A stretch of 64,000 nt of DNA from Parvibaculum sp040216885 (GCA_040216885.1 JAVJOG010000007.1:133855-197854); one strand, 5' to 3'; positions 34,987-46,106 are shown, counted from the first letter of the stretch. The notes: generated by a model from the letters alone, not told the origin. A program made the numbers and translations.

Positions 34987-37011
34987 CTATCGCCCGAAAA
35001 GTTGCCTCAGCGCGTCTTCGGGGCGAGGCTTCGCCTCGGGCTCTGCCGGCGCCGCGTCGCTGCTTTCGCCCTCGGCGGGCGCCTGCTGAGCCGGTTGCCT
35101 GCCCATCAGGCTGTCGATCAGGCCTTTGCCTTTGTCCTCCTTGATCGACTTGATGGTACTTTCGATATTCTCACGGTTCTGGATCATCGAGGCGACGTCG
35201 GGCGCGAAGCGCGGCGCAGACCAAGGGCCGGTGATGAGGAGGGGCACCTCGATGCCTTTTACATCCGCCTGCCCGCCTTGTCCTTCGAGCGATGCCGCGA
35301 TCTTTGGCTCGACCCGGTAGTTGAGCGTCTTCTCTAGAATGTTGACCTTGCCGGCGCCTGTCACGCGAAGGAGCGGCGACAGCATTTTGAGGTCGCTGTT
35401 GGTCAGCACACCCTTGTCGATAGTGAAACTGCCGCCAAGCTCCGAGAAATCTGTGTCCTGCGTACCACCCGATTGCCAGCCGCTGGTCGCCGCGCCGAGC
35501 GCCGTTCGCGCCAGTTGAGCGAGGTTGATGCCTTTGATCTTGCCGTTGGTGAATTTGACCTCGCCGCTGCCGCCGAGTGCCGCCACCATGTCGCGTTGGC
35601 TGCGCCCGGCGGTCGCGACCGAAAAATTGAGGGCCGTATTGCCTTGCAGCCGGTTGAATCCGGCAGCATCCGTCAGCAGGGGCTCGGCGGTTACACCGGA
35701 AACCTTGAATCGCGCATTGATCCGCGGTGTCGCGCCGGCGCCGTTGAGCGTCAGTGCGCCGCTGCCGTCACCGTCATAAAGCCCGAGCTTGCCGAGCGTC
35801 GCGGTCAAAACGCCGCCGGCCAGCTTGAGATTGAGCGCGCTCTCGCCGATCTTGATCTCCTGGAAAAGAATCTGCCCCGCCCACAAGGCAAAGTCGGCGT
35901 CGACGGCCTTGAGGCCGGAAAGGTCGATAGGATCGGTGCTCCAGCCGCTACCGCCCGCGCCGCCGCCGCCGGACGACGCACCGCCGCCATCAGCCAGATA
36001 GGTATTGACGTCGATCCGGTCGACGGACAGATCGCCGTTGACATATGGCCGGATGCCGCCGGTCTTGACCGACATCACGCCCGTCGCGTTCATGCCGTCG
36101 AAGCCGATTTCGGCATTCGAGAATCGAAAGGTCTCGCCTTTCCCGCTTGCCCGTCCCTTGATGGCGAGCGGCCCGAAGCCTTCACCGTCGGGCATCGGGT
36201 TGCCTGCCCAGGCGGCGAGCGCGCGCACCGAAGGCACCGCGAGGTCGACATCGCCATCGAAGGCGAGACCGTCCAGCGCCTTAAGCGTACCTCCATAGGA
36301 TGCCCGGAGCTTGGGCGCCGAAATCGTCAGCGCGTCGGGCGTCTCGCCGCCTTCGTTAAAGGCGCGCGGTCGGTCGGACTTGAGGTCGACATTGATCGTG
36401 TCGCCGTTCCAGATCAGCGAGCCGTCGGCCAGGAAAGGCTGGTCGAGGCCGGGAAGGGTGAGGGTCACATTCACCTCGTCGGCGGCGTGGGCCGCGCCGG
36501 TCTGCGCGTTGACATAGCGGGCGCTTCCGTTGCGGATCGAGATTTCGCCGAGGCTGACCTCGCTCACCGCCATACCTCCCGACGATGTCCCGTCGCCGGG
36601 CGCCGCCGGCGCGGCGGCGCGGGCTGTTTCGAATTGCCAGTTCGGCGTGCCGTCGCGCCGGACCTCCAGACGAATGACCGGGTCCACCAGCACAAAGCTG
36701 TCGACCTCGATGGCGCCCCGGAATAGCGGCATCAGCTTCAGCGCCGCGCGCATCTCCTTCATCGACGCCATCTCGGCGTCCTTTGCCCAGCTCGCATTGG
36801 AAAAGCCGACATCGCCGATCGAAACGGCAATCGTCGGAAAAAGCGAAAGTCCGATTTCGCCGTCGATCCGCAGATCGCGGCCCGTCCGCTCCTTTACAGC
36901 CGCGGCAATCGGCGCCTTGTAGGTCTCCATCGGTACCAGCATCGGCACGACGACCGCAACCGCGACCAGCAGCAGGACAAGGCCGACAAGAATGGCGAAA
37001 AGACGGGACAT
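34987..37011 (-). CDS. AsmA family protein
   Basis: Protein of 674 residues. An N-terminal membrane anchor (residues 3-24, LFAILVGLVLLLVAVAVVV) is followed by the AsmA pattern GRDLRIDGEIGLSLFPTIAV and long beta-rich repeats in the periplasm. A low-complexity Gly/Ser stretch lies in the middle. The C-terminal AsmA_2 part contains the GSFTIDKGVLTNSDLKMLSP block, and the tail is Ala/Glu/Pro-rich. AsmA-like proteins are thought to move lipids between membranes. ATG 37011 has GGAG 6 bases upstream; the frame stays open beyond it. Confidence 0.88.
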   Translation of the reverse strand: MSRLFAILVGLVLLLVAVAVVVPMLVPMETYKAPIAAAVKERTGRDLRIDGEIGLSLFPTIAVSIGDVGFSNASWAKDAEMASMKEMRAALKLMPLFRGAIEVDSFVLVDPVIRLEVRRDGTPNWQFETARAAAPAAPGDGTSSGGMAVSEVSLGEISIRNGSARYVNAQTGAAHAADEVNVTLTLPGLDQPFLADGSLIWNGDTINVDLKSDRPRAFNEGGETPDALTISAPKLRASYGGTLKALDGLAFDGDVDLAVPSVRALAAWAGNPMPDGEGFGPLAIKGRASGKGETFRFSNAEIGFDGMNATGVMSVKTGGIRPYVNGDLSVDRIDVNTYLADGGGASSGGGGAGGSGWSTDPIDLSGLKAVDADFALWAGQILFQEIKIGESALNLKLAGGVLTATLGKLGLYDGDGSGALTLNGAGATPRINARFKVSGVTAEPLLTDAAGFNRLQGNTALNFSVATAGRSQRDMVAALGGSGEVKFTNGKIKGINLAQLARTALGAATSGWQSGGTQDTDFSELGGSFTIDKGVLTNSDLKMLSPLLRVTGAGKVNILEKTLNYRVEPKIAASLEGQGGQADVKGIEVPLLITGPWSAPRFAPDVASMIQNRENIESTIKSIKEDKGKGLIDSLMGRQPAQQAPAEGESSDAAPAEPEAKPRPEDALRQLFGR

Positions 37012-37276
37012 GGGGCGCTCCGATGGTTCAATCCCGGCAGACTGGTGGCCAAACATGGCCGCAGCATGATGCCCGGCAAGACGGGCCAGCGGTATAGAAA
37101 GCGTGGATGTTTTACCACACCCGTCGCAATTTCCGGCCCGGAAAAGCCATTGTGACGCGACGGCTGTTCTCATTCCGCCGGAACGGGTGTAAAAAATCGG
37201 CGTTCAGGCGCGGAACGCGAGTCGTCCGCCATGTCTGCCGATCCATTGGTCCAGCTCGATAAACAGGGAGTGCGGA

Positions 37277-37330
37277 ATGCAAATCGTAGCAATGCCTTCA
37301 TATCCGCATCTTTTCCCGGACCGCTGTTGA
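37277..37330 (+). CDS. Possible 17-codon leader peptide
   Basis: ATG at 37277 is preceded by GGGAG with good spacing. The frame encodes MQIVAMPSYPHLFPDRC and stops at TGA 37328-37330, 12 bases before an intrinsic terminator. This is the layout of a transcription-attenuation leader or of a small-protein mRNA. There is no run of one amino acid, so any ribosome-stalling signal is not obvious. It could also be chance. Confidence 0.35.
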   Translation: MQIVAMPSYPHLFPDRC

Positions 37331-37342
37331 TCTGATCGCCGC

Positions 37343-37368
37343 GCCCGGGTAATCCGCCGGGCTTTTTT
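37343..37368 (+). terminator. Intrinsic terminator upstream of the ABC exporter
   Basis: GCCCGG (37343-37348) pairs with CCGGGC (37357-37362), directly followed by six T residues (37363-37368). It points in the plus direction and lies 157 bases before the exporter start, so it must end a short transcript starting in this intergenic region. Confidence 0.75.
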
Positions 37369-37490
37369 CCGTTCGAAAGCATTTTGCCATGCGGTGCCGC
37401 GCGCGCCGCCTCGCGATTTTTTCGATGGTCCCGGTTCCTCTCGAAACCGGATGCGGCGCTTTGCGCTTTTTTCCAGATTTATTCAGGGAT

Positions 37491-37516
37491 ACCGCCCGAG
37501 GCTTCATCCGGGCGGT
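37491..37516 (+). promoter_or_regulatory. Stable hairpin next to the exporter start codon
   Basis: ACCGCCCG (37491-37498) and CGGGCGGT (37509-37516) form a perfect 8-base stem with a 10-base loop, ending 8 bases before the ATG at 37525. No free Shine-Dalgarno lies between the hairpin and the ATG, so the hairpin may limit ribosome access. Confidence 0.5.
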
Positions 37517-37524
37517 CGAAACAG

Positions 37525-39321
<1,797 letters not shown>

Positions 39322-39356
39322 TCCGGTGGCGTCAAGACGGAGCGGCGGGCGGTTGT

Positions 39357-40286
39357 TCAGTCGGCGATGAGCAACCGTCCGCCGAGCCCGGCCTGCGGCA
39401 CATGCCGGGCTTCGATCCAGGCGCGGATCATCGCGTTGACCGCCTCCGGCGCTTCCTGCTGCACCCAGTGCGACACCTGCCGCAGGTAGCGGATCGTGAA
39501 ATCGCTGACGATTTCATCGGTGCCGTAAGTCAGTTCCTTGCCGAGCGCCGAATCCTCCTCGCCCCAGATCATCAGCGTCGGCGTTTCGAGGATCGGCGGG
39601 TCGGTCCACACCTCGGGTTGCGGACCGCGGAACCCGGCGCGGTAGTAGTTGATCATCGCCGTCATCGCGCCCGGAATGAGCGCGTTCTTGCGATAGTGAT
39701 CGAGCACCTCGTCGGGGAAACGGCTCTTGTCGATTGCCATGCCGCGAAACGCCTCGCCAATGGCATGCGCCTTGCGCGCCAGCAGCAGCTTTTCCGGCAG
39801 CCACGGGATCTGGAAGAAGAAGATGTACCAGCTCTTCTTGATCTGCGCCCATGTCCGGATGCGTTTCGCCATCAGCGCCGGATGCGGCAGGTTCATCACA
39901 ATGAAGCGTTCGAGCGGGCGTATGCCGGCAAGCGCGAACGTCCATGCGATGACGCCGCCCCAGTCATGCGAGACGAGCGTCGCCGGACCGGAAATGCCGC
40001 GCGCCCGTGCCGCGTCGATCAATCCGGCGACATCGTCGAGGAGATGCTGCATAGCGTAAGCCTCGCGCCCCTTCGGCCGCGAGGTGCCGCCATAGCCGCG
40101 CAGGTTGGGCGCCCAGACCGTGTAGCCGAGTTCGGCGAATAGCGGCATCTGATGCCGCCAGGAATATTTGCTTTCCGGGAAGCCATGCAGCAGCAGCGCG
40201 AATTTCTGGCCATCGCCGCACATATCGACTTCAAAGGCCAGTCCGTTGGCTTCGATATAGGCGGTGCGGATGGAATGGGCGTTCAT
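39357..40286 (-). CDS. Alpha/beta hydrolase, epoxide hydrolase-like
   Basis: Enzyme of 309 residues. The oxyanion motif is LLHGFPES and the nucleophile elbow is SHDWGG with Asp (about residue 108), as in epoxide hydrolases and haloacid/haloalkane dehalogenases rather than Ser hydrolases. The catalytic His is in QVSHWVQQEAPEAVN near the C terminus and an acid lies in WGEEDSALG. A cap region with several Tyr and Trp lies between. GGGAG lies before ATG 40286. The epoxide hydrolase reading is preferred, but dehalogenase activity cannot be excluded. Confidence 0.85.
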   Translation of the reverse strand: MNAHSIRTAYIEANGLAFEVDMCGDGQKFALLLHGFPESKYSWRHQMPLFAELGYTVWAPNLRGYGGTSRPKGREAYAMQHLLDDVAGLIDAARARGISGPATLVSHDWGGVIAWTFALAGIRPLERFIVMNLPHPALMAKRIRTWAQIKKSWYIFFFQIPWLPEKLLLARKAHAIGEAFRGMAIDKSRFPDEVLDHYRKNALIPGAMTAMINYYRAGFRGPQPEVWTDPPILETPTLMIWGEEDSALGKELTYGTDEIVSDFTIRYLRQVSHWVQQEAPEAVNAMIRAWIEARHVPQAGLGGRLLIAD

Positions 40287-40446
40287 GTGGGTCTCCCGGC
40301 CTGCCGGATGCGCGTCGCGGGCGACTATAGGCGATTCCGTCGCTGTCGCGAGGGTCAGGTGCTTGGCGCGATGGACCGCCCCGGCTAGGCTTGTGCCCGC
40401 GTCGGTCGGAGGAGACCGCGCGTCTGACAGTTGGGGGTTACCGGAA

Positions 40447-41820
40447 ATGACGACACCGTTCGCGCCGCGGCAATGGTCTTCGCGCTTTGCCTTTTTAATG
40501 GCAGCCATTGGCAGCGCCGTCGGCCTCGGCAACATCTGGCGCTTTCCCTACATCGCCGGCGAGAACGGCGGCGGCGCCTTCATCGCGATCTACGGGCTTA
40601 CCATGCTCGCCATCGCGCTGCCCATTCTCGTTGCGGAAATCCTGCTCGGCCGCATGGGCCGGCAAAGCCCCATCAACACCATGCGCAAACTCGTCGCCGA
40701 AAATCGCGCCGCGCGGATATGGATGGTGATCGGTTGGGGCGGCACTATCGGCGCTTTCGTCGTGCTCTCCTACTATGCCGTCATCGGTGGCTGGGCGTTG
40801 AAATATGTCGAACTGGCACTAACCGGTGCGTTTGCCGGCGACGATCACGCGGCGACGCTCGAACATTTCCAGAGCTTCATTGCCGATCCCTATGCATTGA
40901 GTTTCTGGCAGACGCTCTTCCTGCTGATGACCGTCGGCATCGTCGCGGTCGGCGTGACGTCCGGCATCGAACGCGCGGTCGTGTCGCTGATGCCGCTGCT
41001 GTTCCTGCTGGTGGTGAGCATGGCGATCTATGCGACGACGACACAGGGTTTCGGCGAGGCGATGAACTTCATGTTCGCCTTCAAGATCGAGGATGTGAAA
41101 CCGGAGACGATCCTGGCCGCGATCGGGCAGGGCTTTTTCTCGGTCAGCGTCGCGCTCGGCGCGATGATGACCTACGGCGCCTATCTCGACAGGGATGTAT
41201 CGATCGGCCGCTCGGCCGTTATCATCGCTGTTGCAGACACCGGCATCGCCATCCTTGCCGGCATCGCGATATTCCCGCTCGTCTTCACCTACGGGCTCGA
41301 GCCCTCGGCCGGCCCCGGCCTCACCTTCATCACCCTGCCCATTGCCTTCGGGACCATCGGCGGCGGCGTGCTGATCGGCTCGGTGTTCTTCCTGCTGCTT
41401 TCGATTGCCGCGATAACTTCGGCGATCTCGCTGCTCGAACCGGTGGTGGCCTGGGTCGAGGAGGTCGTGCCCTTGTCGCGGCGTGTGCTGGCGGCCATCG
41501 CCGGCGTGCTTGTCTGGGTCCTCGGCATCGGCACGGTTCTCTCGTTCAACCTGTGGGCCGACTACTTCCCGCTGGCGCCCCTGGGCTTTCTCGCCGACAA
41601 GACCTTCTTCGACGCGCTTGACTATGTGGCGCTGAACATCCTGATGCCCACCGTCGGTCTCATGATGTCGCTTTTTGCCGGCTGGGTGCTGAGCGGCGAG
41701 GCGGTCGAGGAGGCGCTCGGTGCGCGCGGGCGCCGCTGGTTCCCGCTCTGGCGCTTTTCGCTGCGTTTCGTGGCGCCGCTGGGCGTGATCTCGATCTTTG
41801 TCGCCAATGTGCTGATGTAG
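40447..41820 (+). CDS. Sodium-dependent transporter of the NSS (SNF) family
   Basis: Inner-membrane symporter of 457 residues with about 11-12 helices. The first helix carries the family signature FLMAAIGSAVGLGNIWRFPY with the unwound substrate/Na+ site, followed by NGGGAFIAIYGL. Bacterial members (LeuT, MhsT, TnaT) import amino acids with Na+. The specific substrate cannot be read from sequence. The start ATG 40447 gives the standard short N terminus (RQWSSRFAF). Confidence 0.92.
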   Translation: MTTPFAPRQWSSRFAFLMAAIGSAVGLGNIWRFPYIAGENGGGAFIAIYGLTMLAIALPILVAEILLGRMGRQSPINTMRKLVAENRAARIWMVIGWGGTIGAFVVLSYYAVIGGWALKYVELALTGAFAGDDHAATLEHFQSFIADPYALSFWQTLFLLMTVGIVAVGVTSGIERAVVSLMPLLFLLVVSMAIYATTTQGFGEAMNFMFAFKIEDVKPETILAAIGQGFFSVSVALGAMMTYGAYLDRDVSIGRSAVIIAVADTGIAILAGIAIFPLVFTYGLEPSAGPGLTFITLPIAFGTIGGGVLIGSVFFLLLSIAAITSAISLLEPVVAWVEEVVPLSRRVLAAIAGVLVWVLGIGTVLSFNLWADYFPLAPLGFLADKTFFDALDYVALNILMPTVGLMMSLFAGWVLSGEAVEEALGARGRRWFPLWRFSLRFVAPLGVISIFVANVLM

Positions 41821-41919
41821 GGGTTGGCGGCTCTTCTCGGCCCTTGTCATCGGCGTGGCGGCGAATTAAGTTCCCGGCCAATCGCGGGCGCCCCCTTTTA
41901 GGCGCCTCCGCTTGATTGT

Positions 41920-41996
41920 GCAGCCGTAGCTCAGCTGGTTAGAGCGCTAGATTGTGGATCTAGAGGTCCCCCGTTCGATCCGGGGCGGCTGTACCA
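41920..41996 (+). tRNA. tRNA-His (anticodon GTG), lacking G-1 and with A73
   Basis: Cloverleaf of 77 bases with acceptor GCAGCCG/CGGCTGT (first pair G-T), D arm TAGCTCAGCTGGTTAGAGC, anticodon stem CTAGA/TCTAG with loop TTGTGGA, and T arm CCCCCGTTCGATCCGGGG. The base before position 1 is T, so the otherwise universal G-1 is not encoded, and the discriminator is A rather than C. Both are known for a large group of Alphaproteobacteria with an adapted histidyl-tRNA synthetase. CCA is encoded at 41994-41996. Confidence 0.97.
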
Positions 41997-42106
41997 TTCA
42001 TCCCTGTAATCCGATCGGTCCCCAAACCGGCCCCGGCCGCCGCTTTTCGTTTCGTCGGCCCTTCATGTTATGGCACCATAAATGCCATAATAAGGGAGAC
42101 GCACAG

Positions 42107-42823
42107 ATGCCGAACGGGGAATTCGATGCCAGGCCCGCGCCGCGGCCGGGCGTCCTTCGAACGCCGGAAGACCGCTTCGAGGGCATTGACGATTTTCGCT
42201 GGCCGCCGCGCTACCACGAGGTCGAGCCGGGCCTGCCCGGCATGAAGCCGCGGGAACCACTCACGCCCGAAGCGCTGCAAGAGATGCTCGGCATCGACTG
42301 GCGCGCGACGCTCGGCGAGAACGACGCCATCGATCCCGACAAGGTCAATGCTTATGTGAAGAGCGGCGCGCCGCTCTATTTTCTCGCCTGGCGCGTTTAC
42401 AGCCAGGAGGTTGAAAGCTTTCTGCCTTCGCGCATCGTTCCGGGCTGGTGCCTGAAGCCGGTGTCGGCCGCGGCGCGGCGCGCCTACGACGCGCCGTTTC
42501 CCAACGAGGACTATGTCGCGGGCGCGCGGCGCTTCCCGCTTCTGGTGCCCATCACCGCCGACGATCCGGAGCGGATAAAAAACGATGCCGCATGGAACGT
42601 GCTTGAACGCTGGCGGGGACCGCTGCTGACGTTGTGGGGCGATGCCTGTCCGTTCACTTTCACAACGCTGGGGCGCGGATACCGCGAGCGCGTGCCGGGT
42701 GCGGCGCTGCCGGGGATCGCGCACAAGGTCTTTCCCGCCGGCCACTTCTCGCAGGAAGACATAGGCGAGGAAATGGCGGAGGAGATGGTGGCTTTCATCC
42801 GGAAGTTTCCGGCCGAAGCGTAG
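42107..42823 (+). pseudogene. Haloalkane dehalogenase-like gene lacking its catalytic core
   Basis: The frame encodes 238 residues. Residues 12-40 (VLRTPEDRFEGIDDF, then WPPRYHEVE) match the N terminus of haloalkane dehalogenases. Residues from about 90 to the end match their cap and C-terminal part (FLAWRVYSQEVESF, AYDAPFPNEDYVAGARRFPL, AGHFSQEDIGEEMA). The ~110 residues with the HGEPTW-type oxyanion site and the nucleophile Asp are missing, replaced by about 50 residues I do not recognise. The catalytic His (AGHF) remains. The frame is intact and has a GGGAG site, so a protein may be made, but dehalogenase activity is very unlikely. Confidence 0.75.
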
Positions 42824-42859
42824 CGGAATCGGCGCCGCCATGCGTTTGTGAAATCAGTT

Positions 42860-43387
42860 TCAGGTGGGCGTCGAGGTGACGAAGGCGCCACCGAAGAGCT
42901 GCTCGATTTCGGTGCCGCCCGCCGTCAGCGGCATGATCACCGCATGCATCGTGAGAACGGCGCCGGCGGTGAGCACCGGCGCCTTGGGAAAGATCGGCCG
43001 CGCCGCCGCAAGCGCGCCGCCCGCGACATCGGTCCACCGCTTCTGAACCTGCTCGGGCATGAGGTCGGAGCCCGGCGTGGGCAGCATTTCCGAAAAGCGC
43101 TGGCCGGTGCGGTCGCACCCCATCCAGTTCGCAAGCTCGCTGCCGAAAAGGCGAAAACGAAAATCGCGACCGCCGCCGATCACTTCGATGATGGCGACCG
43201 AAGGCAGCATACGCACGAATTCCGATGGCCGGATGTCGCGCCGGTCTGGCATCGCGCGCTCGCCGCGCTTGGCGTTCCAGTAATCGTAGAGCGCAATCGC
43301 GTCGGCGTTTTCGGGCGCATCGAGAAGCGACACCGGCGATGCGGTGTCGATCCGGCGAGGGGTGAGTTCCGAAACGAATGACGACAA
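42860..43387 (-). CDS. PAS domain-containing protein (PAS_5-like)
   Basis: Protein of 175 residues. The pattern LYDYWNAKRGERAMPDRRDI, EFVRMLPSVAIIEVIGGGRD and FRFRLFGSELANWMGCDRTG is typical of stand-alone alphaproteobacterial PAS_5 proteins. It has no output domain, signal peptide or membrane segment, so it is probably a soluble sensor module or binding protein of unknown partner. It is monocistronic on the minus strand. Confidence 0.82.
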   Translation of the reverse strand: MSSFVSELTPRRIDTASPVSLLDAPENADAIALYDYWNAKRGERAMPDRRDIRPSEFVRMLPSVAIIEVIGGGRDFRFRLFGSELANWMGCDRTGQRFSEMLPTPGSDLMPEQVQKRWTDVAGGALAAARPIFPKAPVLTAGAVLTMHAVIMPLTAGGTEIEQLFGGAFVTSTPT

Positions 43388-43555
43388 GAGCCTGGCTCCG
43401 AAAGGTCCCGAGGGCGACCATTCTTCAGTGTCTCATGGTGCCGGTTAATGGAATCTAACGGCCGCTTGCGTCCGGCGCTCCGCCGGTGTTTCCTTCTGGC
43501 ACCCATATCGCGAACAATCGCCAAACAACCCGGAATTCCGGGCAGGAGAGAGCCG

Positions 43556-44221
43556 ATGACTTTGACCGTTTACGGTGCGAGCCTTTCACCTTTCGTTCGC
43601 AAGGTCCGCGTGTTCCTGGCCGAGAAGGGCCAGGACTACACGCTGGAGCAGGTCAATATTTTCCCGCCGCCGGACTGGTTCCTCGAAATCTCGCCGCTGA
43701 AACGCATCCCGGTGCTGCGCGACGACAGCATCGGCGCCGACGCGACGTTGCCGGACAGTTCAGCGATCTGCGGCTATCTCGAACGCAAGTTCCCGGCACC
43801 CGCGCTCTATCCGGCTGACGCCTTCGCATATGGCAAGGCGCTCTGGTATGAGGAATATACCGACAGCGATCTTGCCGGGGCCGTCGGCATGGGCGTCTTC
43901 CGCCCGATGGTCGTCAACCGCCTGATGGGCAAGGAACCGGACAAGGCGACCGCCGAAAAAACTTTCACCGAAAAGCTGCAGGGCAACTTCGCCTGGCTCG
44001 AAAAGGAAATCGGCGCGCAGGCGTTCCTGGCCGGCGATACCTTCTCCATCGCCGACATTTCGGTCGGGACCCAGTTCGTCAACCTCGCCCATGGCGGCTA
44101 CCGGCCGGATGCCGGCGCGTTCCCGAACCTGACGCGCTACCTGACGGCGATCCATGCGCGGCCGGGGTTTGCCGCCTGCATCGCCGAGGAAACGGCGCTT
44201 CTGAAAAAATTCGGCCTCTGA
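43556..44221 (+). CDS. Glutathione S-transferase family protein
   Basis: Protein of 221 residues with an N-terminal thioredoxin-like domain (LTVYGASLSPFVRKVRVFLA; SPFVRK carries the usual catalytic Ser position, IPVLRDD gives the cis-Pro, and PDSSAICGYLE binds the glutathione backbone) and a C-terminal helical domain (FLAGDTFSIADISVGTQFV). Cytosolic detoxification or dehalogenation roles are possible. Start ATG 43556 follows GGAGAG. Confidence 0.9.
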   Translation: MTLTVYGASLSPFVRKVRVFLAEKGQDYTLEQVNIFPPPDWFLEISPLKRIPVLRDDSIGADATLPDSSAICGYLERKFPAPALYPADAFAYGKALWYEEYTDSDLAGAVGMGVFRPMVVNRLMGKEPDKATAEKTFTEKLQGNFAWLEKEIGAQAFLAGDTFSIADISVGTQFVNLAHGGYRPDAGAFPNLTRYLTAIHARPGFAACIAEETALLKKFGL

Positions 44222-44328
44222 ATGCCGGCTTCGCCGCCGCGTCGCCTTCAAATCCGCGGCCAAACGCGGTATCTCTAGAACCACAAAAAAACATATGACG
44301 GCGCGCCGCGCCTGCAGGGAGAACGACA

Positions 44329-46083
44329 ATGGCCGACAGTGCCGCCAAATGGCCCGCCATGACCATCGAGGAAGCGCATGCCTTCCTGACCGCGCCGGGC
44401 TCGCCCTTCGAAATGGAAACGGTCGACATCCGCGGCAACAAGATCCGCACCTACAAGAACACGCCGCCGTCCTTGCGCGCGATCTTCGATCTCGGCCGCG
44501 CCTGGGGCGAACGCGAATTCATTGTCTATGAAGGCGAGCGCCTGACCTACGAAAGCCACTACCGTGCCGCGACCGCGTTCGGCCGTGTGCTGAGCGAAAA
44601 ATACGGCGTGAAGAAGGGCGACCGCGTGGCGCTCATCATGCGCAACTTCCCCGAATGGTCGATCGTTTTCTGGGCCGTCGCTGCCATCGGCGGTGTGATC
44701 GTGCCGTTGAACGCCTGGGGCACGGGCCCCGAACTTGAATACGGAATCACGGATTCGGGCTCGAAAGTCCTGATCGTCGACCATGAACGTCTCGACCGCA
44801 TCCGCCCGCATCTGAAATCGCTTGGCCTCAACGGCCTTGTCGCCGTGCGCACGCCGGCCGACGAACTCGGCGTCGCGGAAGCTTTCGAGGCGCTGGTCGC
44901 CACGCCGCAGGATTACGCAAAACTGCCAGACGGGGCGTTGCCCGATCCCGGCATGCATCCCGACGACGACGCGACGATCTTCTATACATCGGGCACCACC
45001 GGCAAGCCGAAAGGCGCTCTCGGCACGCAGCGCAACATCTGCACCAACCTGATGAACGCGATGCTGGGCGGCGCGCGCGCATTCATGCGCCGCGGTGAAA
45101 TTCCGCCGGCACCCGATCCCGCCGCGCCGCCGCGCGCGATGTTGCTGTCGGTGCCGCTCTTCCATGTGACCGGTTGCCACTCGATCCTCGTGTCGACCTA
45201 TGCGAGTGGCGGCAAGCTCGTCATCATTCACAAATGGCAGCCGGAACGCGCGCTCGAACTGATTGACCGCGAAGGCGTGACCGCGTTCGGCGGCGTGCCC
45301 GCGATGGTGTGGCAGGTGCTGGAATCGCCCGAGTTCGACAAGTGGAACACCGCGACCGTCGAGTCGATCGGCTATGGCGGCGCGCCGTCGGCGCCCGATC
45401 TCGTGGCCCGCATCAAGAAGCAGTTTCCGAAAGTGCATCCCTCCAACGGCTATGGCCTGACGGAAACGTCGGCCATCACGACGCAGAACCTCGCGGAAGA
45501 CTATGTGGCGAAGCCCGACAGCGCCGGCCCCGCGGTACCCGTCTGCGACATCAAGGTTGTCGACGAGCAGGGCAACGAATTGCCGCGCGGGCAGATCGGC
45601 GAGCTGTGGATCCGCGGACCGAACATTGTGAAAGGCTACTGGAACAAGCCCGAAGCGACGGCGGCCGCGATCACCGAAGGCGGCTGGTTTCATTCCGGCG
45701 ATCTCGTGCGTATCGACGATGAAGGCTTCGCCTATATTCTCGACCGCGCGAAAGACATGCTGATCCGCGGCGGCGAGAACATCTATTGCGTCGAGGTCGA
45801 GGACGCGCTCTACGCGCATCCCGCCGTGATGGACGCCGCTGTCGTCGCCTTTCGGCACAAGGTGCTCCGCGAGGAAGTGGGCGGCATCGTGCAGGTTGCG
45901 CCCGGCAAGCAGGTGACGGAGGAGGAACTTCGCGCCCATGTCGGAAAACTGCTCGCCGCCTTCAAGGTGCCGGTCAAGATCGAGCTCAGACACGAACCGC
46001 TGCCGCGCAATCCGAACGGCAAGATACTGAAGACGGTGCTGCGCGAAGACATGAAGAAATACGAAGGCTATCGCGCGGCGTGA
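44329..46083 (+). CDS. Acyl-CoA synthetase (class I adenylate-forming)
   Basis: Enzyme of 584 residues that activates a carboxylic or fatty acid to its CoA ester. The AMP-binding P-loop is TIFYTSGTTGKPKGALGTQR, with GYGLTETSAIT (A5), GWFHSGDLVRIDDEGFAYIL (A7-A8) and PRNPNGKILKTVLRED (A10 Lys) in the proper order. The chain length of the substrate cannot be predicted. The downstream SDR starts 24 bases after the stop, which suggests a two-gene unit for fatty acid or related catabolism. Confidence 0.93.
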   Translation: MADSAAKWPAMTIEEAHAFLTAPGSPFEMETVDIRGNKIRTYKNTPPSLRAIFDLGRAWGEREFIVYEGERLTYESHYRAATAFGRVLSEKYGVKKGDRVALIMRNFPEWSIVFWAVAAIGGVIVPLNAWGTGPELEYGITDSGSKVLIVDHERLDRIRPHLKSLGLNGLVAVRTPADELGVAEAFEALVATPQDYAKLPDGALPDPGMHPDDDATIFYTSGTTGKPKGALGTQRNICTNLMNAMLGGARAFMRRGEIPPAPDPAAPPRAMLLSVPLFHVTGCHSILVSTYASGGKLVIIHKWQPERALELIDREGVTAFGGVPAMVWQVLESPEFDKWNTATVESIGYGGAPSAPDLVARIKKQFPKVHPSNGYGLTETSAITTQNLAEDYVAKPDSAGPAVPVCDIKVVDEQGNELPRGQIGELWIRGPNIVKGYWNKPEATAAAITEGGWFHSGDLVRIDDEGFAYILDRAKDMLIRGGENIYCVEVEDALYAHPAVMDAAVVAFRHKVLREEVGGIVQVAPGKQVTEEELRAHVGKLLAAFKVPVKIELRHEPLPRNPNGKILKTVLREDMKKYEGYRAA

Positions 46084-46106
46084 ACCGCGCGCGGGGAGGA
46101 CGGCTA

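Larger units (their letters stand above)
37012..37524. other. Intergenic region with a structured leader before the ABC exporter
   Basis: These 513 bases separate the divergent asmA-like and ABC-exporter genes. The right half contains a 17-codon reading frame (37277-37330), an intrinsic terminator (37343-37368), a hairpin CCGGTT/AACCGG, a weak GCGC-TTT-GCGC hairpin with a T run (37456-37472), and an 8-base stem just before the exporter start (37491-37516). The left part (37012-37270) shows no gene or clear signal. Confidence 0.6.
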
